Below are positions 35,111 through 47,874 of a stretch of DNA of 64,000 nt, piece by piece. The DNA lies in the NCBI RefSeq assembly GCF_001411555.2, contig NC_049915.1, positions 18,366,640 through 18,430,639 of the forward strand. Direction: 5' to 3'. The notes beneath the pieces are model-generated. The model ran no database searches, was not told where the DNA came from, and saw only the letters and a program-made list of their open reading frames with translations. The DNA comes from Juglans regia. Taxonomy: Eukaryota; Streptophyta; Magnoliopsida; Fagales; Juglandaceae. A program made the translations under genes and the position numbers. Position 1 is the first letter of the stretch. Each line of letters opens with the position of its first letter.

Positions 35111-37792
35111 CTTTGTATAGTTGTTTACTTTCACCCAAGTACCAGGGTGTTTTGTTGTAGCTAGAGTATCCAAGCTACAACAAAAAAAGTAAATTAATCC
35201 TACCTATTTACTCTATAGGATAATTATTTCTACCTATTTACTCTAATCCAAGCTTGTTTGGCCTAGTTTTAATCTGGTCAAACATTGCTCAAATTAATTT
35301 GATATGCTGTCTTAATTTATTTTTTAAAAAATTTAGAAGCAGCGGCAAACCAAAAAAGTTCAAAAAATTTCATAACTTCGTTGATCTCAAACATCACTAA
35401 AAAATATATTTCAAATTTTAAATTTTTTATCTAAGCATGAATTACTTAATTATTAATCAAACACAAAATGTAATACAACTTTTATAAATTTTAAAACAAA
35501 AATTATATTAAAATTAATGAATTTATCTATCCATAACTTTCACAAACTCCAATACAACACTTATTCTAAAAAATAATTTTTATTCAATTTTTTTTTCTCT
35601 TTTTTGAATTCTAATCTCAAACAACTTCTCATAATTTTTAAATATTTTCAAACGAGTAATTCTACATACAACCGTGAAGTACGTAACCGGCGCGTAATCG
35701 CTTTGAAAAAGAGTGGGGTCCACTATTAAAAAATTAATTTTTTTTTATGTGGGTCTCATGTTTTATTCATTTTTTTCAAAGCGATTACGCGGCGGTTACG
35801 CAATTTACGATTTAAGTATCTTTTCTCTTTTCAAACATTCTTTATATCCAAACATGCTCTAAACATCCTTAAGTGGGTATTTAGAAATTGTGTCAATGTT
35901 AATATTTCCTCAAGGTGAAAGCTGCGCATTATTATTGCAAAAATGAAAGTGCTCTTTTAAATATATCTAAGCAATGTCATTTCACCACCTAAATCCCATT
36001 AACAAAACTCTTATCCAGGCTACTTTTAAATGCTTACCTTTTGTGGCCATAAATCTGCCAGGTAGGGATTAATATTTATAAAAAGTCATCCAAATGTCTT
36101 CAAAAAAGGACTAATAAAAATAGAATAATTTTATTTACAGTCTTCGTTTAAAGATTGTATGTGCAGACTTTTTATTAAATGAAAAAAAAAAATTATTTTA
36201 GGAGAGATAGTTTTGTAATTTTAAAAAATTTTAAAAATAAAATTATCTAAACTTACATTGCAGTCTTCAAATAAAGATTGTGCCTAACATTGCTCATAAA
36301 AATAAAATACTTTCCATAACGAGTTAATACATGAATAATAGAAATAAAAAATAAGAGACTATACCTCAAATAATGCCCCCTAAGGAGTTGGTTCAAGTGG
36401 TGAAGACTTTGATTTTAAGATATTACTTCTTTCAAAATCTAAAATTCAATATCTAATGGTTACAAACAATCTTTTAAGGCTACATCTCTGGGTTAAAAAA
36501 TCAGTTATTTTACCAATTTCATATAAGAAAATTTCTGATAGTGCGGTGCACGAGATCGATATTTATTCTATAGGTATGGATCTGAAAAATCCTGACTTAG
36601 AGAGATTCCCTTACATCAAAAAAATGATGCGACATTTTGAAAGACCTTCGAACCTACCCTGCAAAGTAAACATCGACATCAAAAAAATAAATAAAAATAA
36701 TGCGACATTTTGAAAGACCTATGATAGACTTTTATTGTGGATCCATTCCATGAGAGACGAGAAAATCAAAGGTTAGTGACCATGCATTCCATTATATTTA
36801 TTTTATCCGTTATAATCTTGTTCTTTATTCCTATCAATCTACCTGCTCTCAACGACTTATCTAAGGCTATCAAAAGGAGAAATTATCTAATCAATGGCTT
36901 TAAAAAGTAATAAAAGATGAAATTGAGTGTGTGACACTATCTTGGAGTTTGTTCGATAAACCTTATTCAATATTAACATTAGCATTGGTCTATGTATATG
37001 CATATACAAAATCATCTCTTTTGCATAATCACTTTATCATTCAAGCAAAATTTTCACATTGACTTATGCATATTTGAGACAAAATAATAATAAAATATTT
37101 TGCTAAAATCAATTTTTTATATATATTTTGTAATTAGCATCCACTACATACATTTGAGATTAATAATATAAATGCAATAATAAAAAATATAATTTTTTTA
37201 TATATATTATATTAAAAATATAATAAAATGAAAAATATATATAAAATATATTATAATAATAAAATGAATGTGCATGTGAAGGTTTGTTGTGTTGTTGAAA
37301 AAGGAAGAAAATGAAAAGATTGTGAGAGAGAGAGTGGGAGGAGAGAGAAATAATGATTAAAATATGTTTTGTGGAGTGAATAGTAGTTATCTAAATTTAT
37401 ATAAGTATTGTTCATAGCTAGTTAAATATTTAGATATGCATAAGTCAATGTAGAAGATTTTAAAGTCATATTATACAAATATAATTTTGCATATATATAT
37501 ATATATATAGACCAATATAAATGCTTGAATATTTGGGAAATATGGATTGTGTAGAAAGAGGCAATCTATACCGATTTATTATTCATTTTAGATTTTATTC
37601 ATTTTAGTTATATATGTTGATATGACATTATATTTGAAGTGACTCGATATGGCCACCATCTTAGATGTATAATCACTTAAAATGTACTACCTAAGTAAAT
37701 ATGACTGGATCGAAACACACATCAACTACCTTCTTGATGATCACTAAATGTACTCCAAATAAAGAGAAAACAAAAGAACACAACTCGATAGA
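35111..37792. other. Intergenic region with foldback and family 5 elements
   Basis: No gene was seen. A family 5 element occupies about 36122-36300 and a family 2 foldback 35655-35825. The 36360-36780 stretch has short open frames with an internal repeat (GATGCGACATTTTGAAAGAC / AATGCGACATTTTGAAAGAC) but no protein signature. A TA run lies near 37489-37509. Confidence 0.5.
35655..35825. mobile_element. Family 2 foldback element with 29-bp near-perfect arms
   Basis: Arms at 35682-35710 and 35772-35800 are inverse complements with one mismatch in 29 bases. The centre holds GAGTGGGGTCCACTATTAAA and TTTATGTGGGTCTCATG. Because its arms are the least diverged of the family 2 copies here, it is probably the youngest. 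Confidence 0.8.
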
Positions 37793-37800
37793 CATGCCTC

Positions 37801-38655
37801 TAAGGGTATAAATCGGTCTGGTCCGGTCCTATCCGAAGGGGGTGTTGGACTGAAATTTTCGGTCTATTATTTTTTTGAATCAGACCGAACATCCATAGGA
37901 ACCAAACCAGACTGGACCGGATCAATAGATATCGATCCAGTCTGGCCCAATTATTATGTCATTTTGTTTCATCTTTTTTTTTAACAAATAAATTAATAAA
38001 AAATTATTTAAATCACTAAAATTAAATTTAAGTGAATTTTTAATGTAGATTATGTAACTATCTCATAAAAAAGTATTTAACTATAATTATATTTATGATA
38101 TTGATAGTTATTACTGACTTAGACTTTACTCTTTAGTATGCATAATTATTAATAATGTTATATATTTTATATATGGTCAATGAATATCAAATAATTTCAT
38201 TATACATAGATTATTCATGTTTGCTTGCAATTTATGTATTTAAAAAAAAAAACTAACTAATTTCTTTAATTAAGTATAAATAGTAGAGCATGTATGATGT
38301 ATTAACTATTTACATATAATGACATAAATTATCGCATGATTTATTATTAATGGATAGCATATATTATTTAATATTTTATATGGTCAATGATAATAAATTA
38401 GATAAAAATTATATCATTCACTTATATAATTACTACATAAATATAATATATTAAATTATTAAAAATATTTTAAATATATATAGTTCGGTCCAATCCAGTC
38501 TAAAATTTATAGACCTTAGAACCAGACCGAATTTATTCGGTCCACAATTTGTGGGACTAAAACTGACCGGTACAATTTTCGATCTAGTCCGATTTGAATT
38601 GAAAATTTCGGTCCGGTCAATTTTTCCAGCCATGACCAAAAATTGTACACCCCTA
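37801..38655. mobile_element. Non-autonomous hAT-like element, TSD CATGCCTC
   Basis: A perfect octamer CATGCCTC lies at 37793-37800 and 38656-38663. Ends are TAAGGGTATAAATCGGTCTG and, in reverse complement, TAGGGGTGTACAATTTTTGG. Subterminal regions carry repeated GGTCCGGTCC, GGACCGGATC and CCGGTCAATT motifs. The 500-bp centre is AT-rich and non-coding. Confidence 0.9.
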
Positions 38656-38766
38656 CATGCCTCCATAAAAGGATGGGATACCAAAACTCACCATTTCATA
38701 TAGGCTTCCAAGACCACCTATCAGCCACTCTTCTCAAGATTGTCTTGGTTGTCTCTGAGGAAAAAA

Positions 38767-38785
38767 GAGAGAGAGAGAGAGAGAG
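38767..38785. repeat. GA microsatellite
   Basis: Short run of GA repeats without a gene around it. Confidence 0.8.
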
Positions 38786-39493
38786 CAAGAAAACTTTTCT
38801 CGGTTGCTCCATTCAAGATTTTATTAAGGATTTCCACTACTAAGATGATTGATAAAGTAGAAAGCAGATTGCCAGATTCCCATGTTACCTCAACTCTGTT
38901 AAGCGTCGATTGGATATTAAGAATATCTCATATAATTTATGAGTAATAATAAAATAATTTATGAATATTAATGAAATAATAGTAAATAATTTATGAATAG
39001 TAATAAAATTATTTGAGAACAGATTAATTTTCAAATAGGTCCATAGAATATCTCAATATATTTATGAATGGTAATGAAATTGTTTGAGTAAAGATTTTTT
39101 ATTGTGTTTTGGAAAATGATAGGAAAAAAGTTGAATACAAATATTATAAAGTTAAAATAATTTTTTAATATTATTTTTATTTTAAATTTTGAGAAAATAA
39201 TATTATTTTTGTATTTTTTTTAGAGTCTGAAAAAATTATATTGATTAACTAGGTAATGATTAAATGAAAATATTAAAAATTTGAAATTAAAAATATTTTA
39301 TATTTGAGTGATATTTAGAAGGAGAATAAATGAAAATATTTAAGAACAGCTGCTTTACCAAAAGGACCCTAAACAGATACCAGACGAGCTCACGAGATAC
39401 ATAATCTAGATGATCTTCTAATCAAAACTAAGAACAAAACCAATAGAATTAAAGAGATATCGTCCAAGTTGGACAGCCTCTTTAATTCTAATT

Positions 39494-41450
39494 TAGGGTA
39501 CGTTTGAATGTTGAAAAGTGTTGAGAATGTTTGTGAATAGTTATGAGTAGAGATTGGAGTGAGTTTGTGGGTCCCATTGAGAATATTTTGAGTTGTTTGG
39601 ATGTGTGAAGTATGTTGAGTTGTTGACTTTTGAGTAGGTAGTTGAAAAATGTGTGGGTCCCATAAATATTATAGTAATTTTATTTTTAGTAATAAATATT
39701 ATAATGATTTTATTATAGTGATTTTTTAATATTAATAAATATTGTAGTGATTTTATTTTACTTTAATATATAATAATGATAAATAGTATAATGATTTTAT
39801 TTTTAATTTATATATAATTGTGATAAATATTATAATGATTTTATTTATATATATAATAGTTATAAATATTATATTAATGTTATTTTTTATTTATATATTA
39901 TAGTGATTTTATTTTTAATTTATATATAATAGTGATAAATATTATAGTAGTTTATTTTTTATTTATCTATAGTAGTGATTTTATTTTTTATTTATATATT
40001 TTAGTGATTTTATTTTTAATTTATATATAATAGTGATAAATATTATAGTAGTTTATTTTTTATTTATCTATAATAGTGATTTTATTTTTTATTTATATAT
40101 TTTAGTGATTTTATTTTTTATTTATATATAATAGAGATAAATATTATAAATATTATATTTTTTATTTATATATTATAGTGATTTTATTTTTATTTATATA
40201 TTATAATGATTTTTTTATTTATATTTAATAGTGATAAATATTATAGTGATTTTATTTTTTATTTATATATTATAGTGATTTTATTTTTTATTTATATATT
40301 ATAGCGATTTTATTTTTTATTTATATATAATAGTGATAAATATTTTTTTATTTATATATTATAGTGATTTTTATTTATTTATATATTATAATGATTTTTT
40401 TTTTATATTTAATAGTGATAAATATTATAGTGATTTTTTTTATTTATATATTATAGTGATTTTATTTTTTATTTATATATTATAGTGATTTTATTTTTTA
40501 TTTATATATTATAATGATTTTATTTTTTTATTTATATTTAATAGTGATAAATATTATAGTGATTTTATTTTTTATTTATATATTATAGCGATTTTATTTT
40601 TTATTTATATATTATAGTTATAAATATTTTTTTATTTATATATTATAGTGATTTTATTTTTTATTTATATATAATAGTGATAAATATTTTTTATTTATAT
40701 ATTATAGTGATTTTATTTTTTATTTATATATTATAGTGATTTTATTTTTTATTTATATATTATAGTGATTTTATTATTTATATTTAATAGTGACAAATAT
40801 TATAGTGATTTTATTTTTTATTTATATATAATAGTGATAAATATTTTTTATTTATATATTATAGTGATTTTATTTTTTATTTATATATTATAGTGATTTT
40901 ATTTTTTATTTATATATTATAGTGATAAATATTTTCTATTTATATATTACAGTGATTTTATTTTTTATTTATATATTATAGAGATTTTATTTTGTATTTA
41001 TATATAATAGTGATAAATATTTGTTATTTATATATTATAGTGATTTTTTATTATTTATATATTATAATGATTTTTTTATTTATATTTAATAGTGATACAT
41101 ATTATAGTGATTTTATTTTTTATTTATACAGTATAGTGATTTTATTTTTTATTTATATATTATAGTGATTTTATTTTTTATTTATATATTATAGTGATTT
41201 TTTTATTTTTATATTATAATGATTTTTTTTATATTTAATAGTGATAAATATTATAGTAATTTTATTTTTTATTTATATATAATAGTGATAAGTATTATAG
41301 AATGTTTGTGAATAGTTATGAGTAGAGATTGAAGTGGGTTTGTGGGTCATATTAAGAGTATTTTAAGTTGTTTGGTATGTGAAGTATTTTCAAAAGTACG
41401 AGAATACTTAGAAAGTGTTGAGGAATGTTTGGTACCCAAACATAGCCTTA
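39494..41450. mobile_element. Family 4-like element expanded by an internal minisatellite
   Basis: The left end TTAGGGTACGTTTGAATGTTG and the reverse complement of the right end, TAAGGCTATGTTTGGGTACC, are related inverted ends, followed by AAAAGTGTTGAG and CAACACTTTC-type subterminal sequence. A block of about 85 bp (GAATGTTTGTGAATAGTTAT, GAGTAGAGATTG, GTTTGTGGGTC) occurs in direct orientation on both sides of the array (about 39525-39609 and 41300-41382). No protein is encoded. Confidence 0.7.
39655..41290. repeat. AT-rich minisatellite array, unit about 26-30 bp
   Basis: The unit TTTATATATTATAGTGATTT plus TATTTTTTA recurs dozens of times over about 1.6 kb. Variant units carry AATAGTGATAAATATTATAG, forming a higher-order pattern of several simple units followed by one 'GTGATAAATATT' unit. 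The array contains almost no C. Confidence 0.92.
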
Positions 41451-41534
41451 AGCCCTTCCATACTGCATTACAAGCTCCTATTTAGACAACATTTCCCTTC
41501 CCTTCGTATCCAGATTATAACGATCTACCAGCAG

Positions 41535-41890
41535 CAACTTCACTCTTTTTAGGCTCCAATTGGTTGCAAGATTCAGTTAAGATCACTCTAATTTTAAACT
41601 GAGTCTAATATCAAAATATATAACTCTCAAATTATTAAATTTAAATTATCTCAAAACCTCTTTATATGTGTGACCTATAATTTTTTTCAACTCAATATAT
41701 TTTTATACGTGAGATTTATAATCCTTTTCAACTTCTTATAAAAAGTTTTAAATTCATCTTAATATCTAAATATATTTTAAACTCAATTTATATGAGTCAC
41801 ATATAACTCTCTCTTCACTACTCAACTCATTATTATTTATAAAAAATTGAACTTAATTAAGTTCAACTCAACATCCGAACGCAACCTTAA
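41535..41890. mobile_element. Miniature element related to family 1 ends
   Basis: Begins TTAGGCTCCAATTGGTTGCA and ends CAACATCCGAACGCAACCTTA, an imperfect inverted pair. The interior contains three GTGAG/GTGACC-AT-TATAAT-like blocks with CCTTTTTCAACT variants and no coding sequence. Confidence 0.6.
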
Positions 41891-42249
41891 GTCTTAAAGC
41901 GCCAAAACCCCGCTTACTCTAACTTTTTAGATCGTTTTAAAGCTTTCAACTTCCTGACCCATTCTTGTACTTATAAGCCTCATATTTTCAGATCCTTCCA
42001 TACCTATAACTATTTTCACTTGTTGATACGATGATGTTTTAATGAGATGGATGGGTGAGTAGTGTTTTTCACTAGTTGAATGGGTGGTGGTCCGTTGTAG
42101 TTAATGGGCCGCATGGAGTTGGGCTATGAAAATATATTTATCAAGGATGGGGCCCATTTTCCCAAGCTGACATAGATTCATATATGCCTTTGGACACATA
42201 TATCTAAAATCAAATTTTGGCATTATGTTTGGTACGAAAGTCAAGCCTC
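41891..42249. other. Intergenic DNA
   Basis: No feature was recognised before the target duplication of the LINE. Confidence 0.5.
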
Positions 42250-42296
42250 CAAGGAGGTCTATTTTTTTTTTTTTTGAAATAAGAACTTTCTTGTAT

Positions 42297-45200
42297 TCAT
42301 TTCATCATATTGTTTTCACTACAATCTTTATCTCTTTGAACTAAACAGTTTACATTCTCAGGAACATTTTCTATCCAGCACACTTCGTCATCTAGCTGTA
42401 AAGCTAACTTTGTAAGGTGGTGCGCTACCACATTCCCTTCCCTGTATATGAACTTCAAATCCCATTATTTTCTGTTCTTCCACTTTTGTTTCATATCTTC
42501 CACAAGCTGTCCCTTCCATGAATCATCTTCTGTTTTAGTGTTAATTGCATCTATAAGCTCTTTTGCATCACCCTCAATTATCACATCCTGCAAACCCAAC
42601 TCAGAGCAAAAATCCATTGTTCTCCACAGTGCATTTAATTCTGCAATAAAAGGGGAAGTTACAGACCCTTTTGTGCCACATAGAGATGCTATAACCTCTC
42701 CTTTGCTATCCCTGACCACAATCCCCATCCCCATCTTCTGCATCTCCATGTTCAAAGCCCCATCAAAGTTTGCCTTAAACCATTTTCCATTCGGTCTCTT
42801 CCAACTCTCCCCCCTACCTCCCTCTGCAGTATGCTTTTGGTTTACTCCCTTTATCTGATTTGCAACATGGAACTCATCAAGCCCTCCAATTGCTAACTGT
42901 ACAACCGTGCCTGGGCTTACAAACTTGTTTTCAAACACAACTTTATTTCTTCCATGCCATATACCCTTCATTATCATCAGTATCTTTTCTAACTTTTCTG
43001 TTTGTAATTTTTTACACATATCTATCCACAACTGTATAAAATCCCCACTACCAATTGGCCACTTGTAAAGAGGGCTTTTAATATCCCCCCAAACATCCAC
43101 TGCTGCTGGGCAATTCCATAAAACATGCTCTACGGTTTCATCTTCAACTTGACAGATTGGGCATTTAGCATCCTTAGTGACTTTTATGCTCATCAATTTC
43201 ATCTTTGTTGGAAGGATTTTATTTACTGCTCTCCACATAAAATGCTTAGCTGCGCCTAGGACATCAAGAGACCAGATTCTCTTCCGAATATCGACCTCCT
43301 CTTTTACATGAGATGGACTACTCTCCACATATTTCTTTTGTTCCACAAAGTAGGCACTTTTGACTGAAAATTTTCCATTTTTGGATGGACCCCAAATCAG
43401 TTTATCTGCACTTCCATACCTACTAACAGGAATTGCACAGATCACCTTCGCCTCTTCTTCATTAAAAATATTTGCTACAACATCCTCTTTCCACCTCCCC
43501 TCTTGTTTTTCAATTAACTCACTTACTTTAGCATTGGCATTAAGGACTTTTATTCCAGATTGAACACAATGGGTTGTTTGAGTAGGTAACCACTTCTACC
43601 CCCATATGTTTACTGACTTCCCGTTTCCAATCCTCCAAAGCATACCCTCCTTTACTAAACCCATGGCTGACCATATGCTCTTCCATATCAGAGAAGACAA
43701 TCTTCCAAGAGGTGCCTCAAGGAATTGCATATTCTTAAAATACTTGTCCTTGAATACTCTTGCAACTAAAGAGAGAGGCTCCTTCAGAATTCTCCACCCT
43801 TGTTTTGCTAGCATTACTCTGTTGAATGATTCCAAATTTCTAAACCCCAATCCACCCTCAGCTTTTGCCATTCCCAACCAACTCCACCTTTTCCAATGAA
43901 TACCCCTTTCTTTTTGGCAGTTACTCCACCAGAATCTGGACATTAAAGCTTCAATATCCCTACACAACCTTTTCGGCAGTTGAAAAACGCTCATAGTATA
44001 AGTAGGAATGGCTTGGAGAACAGCCTTTATAAGAACTTCTTTACCAGCTTTGGACAGAAAAGCAGATTTCCAGTTTTGCATCTTCAACCACACTTTTTCC
44101 TTTATGCTTCGAAAAGCATTATACCTTGACCTCCCTACAACAACAAGCAGTCCTAGATACCTCTCATAGCTATCACAAAGCACTGCCCCAGCCTCTTGGA
44201 ACATCATTCTTTTTACCACCTCAGTCGTGTTGGAGCTGAAAAAGATAGATGTCTTTTGTTTGTTAAGGGCCTGCCCTGATGCTTTTTCATACATTTCTAG
44301 AATGGAATAGATAGCTTTCCATTCCCTTTTTAAAGCTCTGCAAAAAAGCACACAATCGTCAGCAAAAAGAAGGTGGTTCACTCGTATGCCTCCCCTACTT
44401 ATGGTTGTCCCCCTTATTGCAACTTCCCTCTCTGAATTTAACAGCAATTGGCTTAGTCCCTCTGCACAAATGATAAATAGGTAAGGGGATAAAGGGTCCC
44501 TTGCCTAATACCCCTTGAAGGTAAGAAGCTTCTCCCCACTTTCCCATTGACTAAGACTGAATAACTCACAGAAGAAATACACTTCATTATCAAACTGCAC
44601 ATCTTCAAGCCAAAACCCAGTTTTTTCAACATAGCTTCAAGGAAAGGCCACTCCACCCTATCATAGGCCTTTGACATATCAAGCTTTATTGCCATAGTTC
44701 CAGTCCTTCCCTTCTGTTTTGTCTTCATAGTGTGCAGCATCTCATAGGCTATCATGATGTTGTCAGAAATTAACCTACCCGGAATGAAGGCACTTTGATT
44801 GGGTGATATAATTTCTGATAATACAATCTTAATTCTGTTCGCAATAACCTTTGAAATGAGTTTATACAGAACGTTGCAAAGACTTATGGGCCTAAACTCC
44901 TTAACAGTGATGGGGGACTTAACCTTGGGTATAAGAGCAATTAAGGTATGATTCACCCCCCATGTTCATTTCTCCTCCATTCAGAAACTCCAGAACTGCC
45001 TTGCATGTGTCCTCCCCCACAATATGCCAATGATTTTGATAGAAACCTGCCCCAAACCCATCGGGACCAGGTGATTTCAAGGCTGACATTTGTTTAAGCG
45101 CTATTTCAACTTCAGAAACAGTAAAGTTCCTCTCCAACCTCTCATTCATGACCTCTGTAACTTTTGGTTCAGCTAGCATAACACATTTTTCTATATCCTC

Positions 45201-46435
45201 CTCTTTTGGTTTTGATGATGAGTAAATTTCACTAAAGTAATCATGGAAAGCACCCTCTATCTGCACCTCATCCTCCACTAAACTCCCTTGTGAATCCGTA
45301 ATTTTTTTTATAGTATTTTTCTTTTTTCTCTGATTTGCACATGCGTGATAGAACTTAGTGTTTCTATCACCATATGTTAACCAGTGCTTTTTTGCCCTTT
45401 GTTTCCACCTCAGATCCTCCTGCTCTAGTAGGACATTAAGCTCTCCTTTTAGTCTCATCAGTTCATGAATATTTGCTTGCCCCTCCTCCTCCTCCATAAT
45501 TTTTATTTTCTCAGACAGCACATTGATATCGCCTTCCCTTTCTAGAACAGAATTTTTACTCCATTTGCTCAGTGAATTTCTGCATCCAACAAGACCCATT
45601 TGTAACTTTTTTCGTGGCTCATTCACATCAGAAATCTTGCTCCATTCAGCTTCTATAATTTTTCCACACTCTTCTTCCATACTCCAACTCATTTCATACC
45701 TAAAATTCCTCTTCTTGAATAACCTCTGCTCCCTTCTATTTATAGTAAGCACAAGAGGCTTGTGGTCTGAAACCCAAGTCATTAGAGCCTCCACATTCAT
45801 GTCTTGAAATCTATTGGCCCAGCCATAATTAGCTACAGCCCGATCCAACCTTTCTTTCACAAAAGATTCATCCACGTGACCATTGCTCCATGTAAACTTA
45901 TACCCACACCATCCCAAATCAGAGAGCCCCGATATCTCTAAGGCCCTTCTAAACACTTCCATCTGCCCTTCATTTCTCTCCCTCTCCCCCACTTTTTCAT
46001 CTTGGGACACTATTTCATTAAAATCTCCTATGACACACCAATCCACTCCTGGTAAAGGTTTCAGATCTTTAAGTAACTCCCATGATGACCCCCTTTTACT
46101 AGTATCAGGATTTCCATAAAACCCCGTTAGTAACCATCTACTTCCCCCACCTTCACCATTAACCCAAACACTAACATGCCTCTGAGAGTAGTTTAGTAAC
46201 TCAACATTATCACCACTCTTCCACATCAACAATAGCCCCCCCTCATTCCCTTAGGTTCTACCACAATACAACCCTCCATTCCCAATTTCTTTTGCACCCT
46301 TGTAGCTTTTCTAGAGTCTATCTTTGTCTCCATCAAGAAGACAATATCAGGTTTCTTTTCCTTTGCTAACAAGCAAAGGGCCTGAACTGTTCGGGGGTTC
46401 CCAAGCCCCCGACAGTTCCAACTGATGGTTTTCAT
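42297..46435 (-). pseudogene. LINE ORF2 (endonuclease, reverse transcriptase, RNase H), broken
   Basis: Begins MKTISWNCRGLGNPRTV at 46435. The AP-type endonuclease shows FLMETK, GDFNEIVSQDE and SDHKPLVL. Reverse transcriptase shows FRPISLCNVLYKLISKV, KLDMSKAYDRVEW, GIRQG and FADDCVLFCRA. A zf-RVT zinc region follows (CPICQVEDETVEHVLWNCP), then an RNase H domain (WFKANFDGALN, AELNALW, IIEGDAKELIDAI), a feature of some plant L1 lineages. Lesions are frameshifts near 46235 (in a C/G run), 44950 and 44505 and stops at 43596 and 42465. After the last stop the frame stays open to TGA at 42297-42299. Confidence 0.93.
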
Positions 46436-47732
46436 GGCTCTTGGTGGGGCTGCCAAACAGCCACCGCCACTTCTGTCAGTGATAGCATATCCTCACATTC
46501 CTTCACCTTCTTTAACTTCTTTTGTTCCTTCTCTTCTTTACTATTATCCCTCCCACCTCTTTTTTTTTTTATGGAAAAAGGACTAAAGGACACTGAATTC
46601 TTACCTTTGCTTCTTGCTCTTCGCTTCCATTTTCCAGTTGTCACAGTGCCTTGCACAACATTCTGCCAATTAGTACTTTCCTCATCTTCATACTTATCAT
46701 TGCTTTCCTTGAGATCACTAGAGAGCAATTGTTTCTCGATTTCTAATGTCTCTTGATCCACTCCAGACCCTCTAGGTTCCTTCAGAATTTCATCATTTAC
46801 TTCTGTCATCAAATCTAAATACCCTCCCTCTACTTCCACCAGAGTCCCATTTTCCTCTCCCAAATTTCCATTCTCTACTCCCTCCTCATATTCCTTTACT
46901 ATAGTTTTTCTCTCATCTCCCTCTGAACTCTCCCTCCCCGTATCTTTTTTTTTGTTTTTTTCATCCCTCCAAATATTATCTCGCCCTCGCCGCGCTCTAC
47001 TCCTCTCCCTATCCTTCCAATCTCCAGAATTATAGGGTCTCCTCCTGGATGATATGTTAGCTCTCAGCCATGTCCCAAATTTAGATTTCGGAATCTCATC
47101 CCGCACCCCTCCGTTAGTTTCTACTACACAGCCATTCTCTCCATGAATAATCCATCCACAATGGAAACACAATCTAGGCAACTTCTCATATTTGAAATTC
47201 ACCCACACATTACGCCCCTCAGTTTTTATAAATCTACCCCTCGCAATGGCTTTTTGCAATGGGATCTCAATTCTTACTCTAAAAAAATGACCTCATCCCA
47301 CTCCATCATCCGTAACCTCCACATCCAGCACTTTTCCCATAGAATTACCAATTTTCATACCACAATCCCTTGTCATGAAAGCCATCGGCAGATTATGAAA
47401 TTGGATCCAAAAAACTTCTCTGTCAAATTTCTAGTTCTGTGGTTGGGACAAACCATCAAACACTTGGAGGATGAACAGATGGCCATCAAATAGCCATAGA
47501 CGTCCGTCCATCACCTTCAACTTGTCAGCATTGGTTTTGAACGTGATAACGAATATGTTTATTCCTACCTCCTGGAATATGGCAGGATAACTTACTCTCC
47601 AGATTTTGCCCAAAGTCGAGGCAAGCACCTCACTCCCAATCACCCGATTCACTCCAAAAGTCAATCCCCACTTTCTCCTCCTGTTAAACACAGATTCCCA
47701 CACAACTCATCAAGATCCTCCAACTACTCCAT
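46432..47732 (-). pseudogene. LINE ORF1 (DUF4283 and CCHC zinc knuckle), broken
   Basis: Starts at the ATG at 47732, with a TAG as its third codon, then DELCGNLCLT. A frameshift near 47665 follows. The second frame reads DUF4283-type sequence (VNRVIGSEVLASTLGKIWRV; WLFDGHLFILQVFDG) until TAG at 47431, then REVFWIQFHNLPMAFMTRDC until TGA at 47293 where a Trp is expected. The rest (to 46432) contains the zinc-knuckle segment PRLCFHCGWIIHGENGC and a long charged, lysine- and glutamate-rich tail. ORF1 proteins bind the element's RNA. Confidence 0.9.
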
Positions 47733-47874
47733 AGTACCCAACCTCACCACAGATTTACCCGAAGCTCGTCCTCCCCGAAGGATCGAGAAAAAATTCACCA
47801 CCTCTGCTTTCGCGGGAAAACAGAGAGGAGACTCACTTCACCTTAATAAAGTAATACTTCAAGGAGGTCTATTT

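Larger units (their letters stand above)
42265..47859 (-). mobile_element. Full-length L1-type LINE, inactive
   Basis: The 15-bp sequence CAAGGAGGTCTATTT flanks the element exactly (42250-42264 and 47860-47874). The minus-strand 3' end is a poly-A tail (T run from 42264). A ~127-bp 5' leader precedes ORF1 at 47732. ORF1 and ORF2 overlap by ATGA at 46435-46432. Nine or so lesions disable it, yet the target duplication is still perfect, so insertion is moderately recent. Confidence 0.96.

Noticed and set aside
42448..47493. Many plus-strand frames across the LINE
   Set aside because: All are shadows of the minus-strand LINE proteins.
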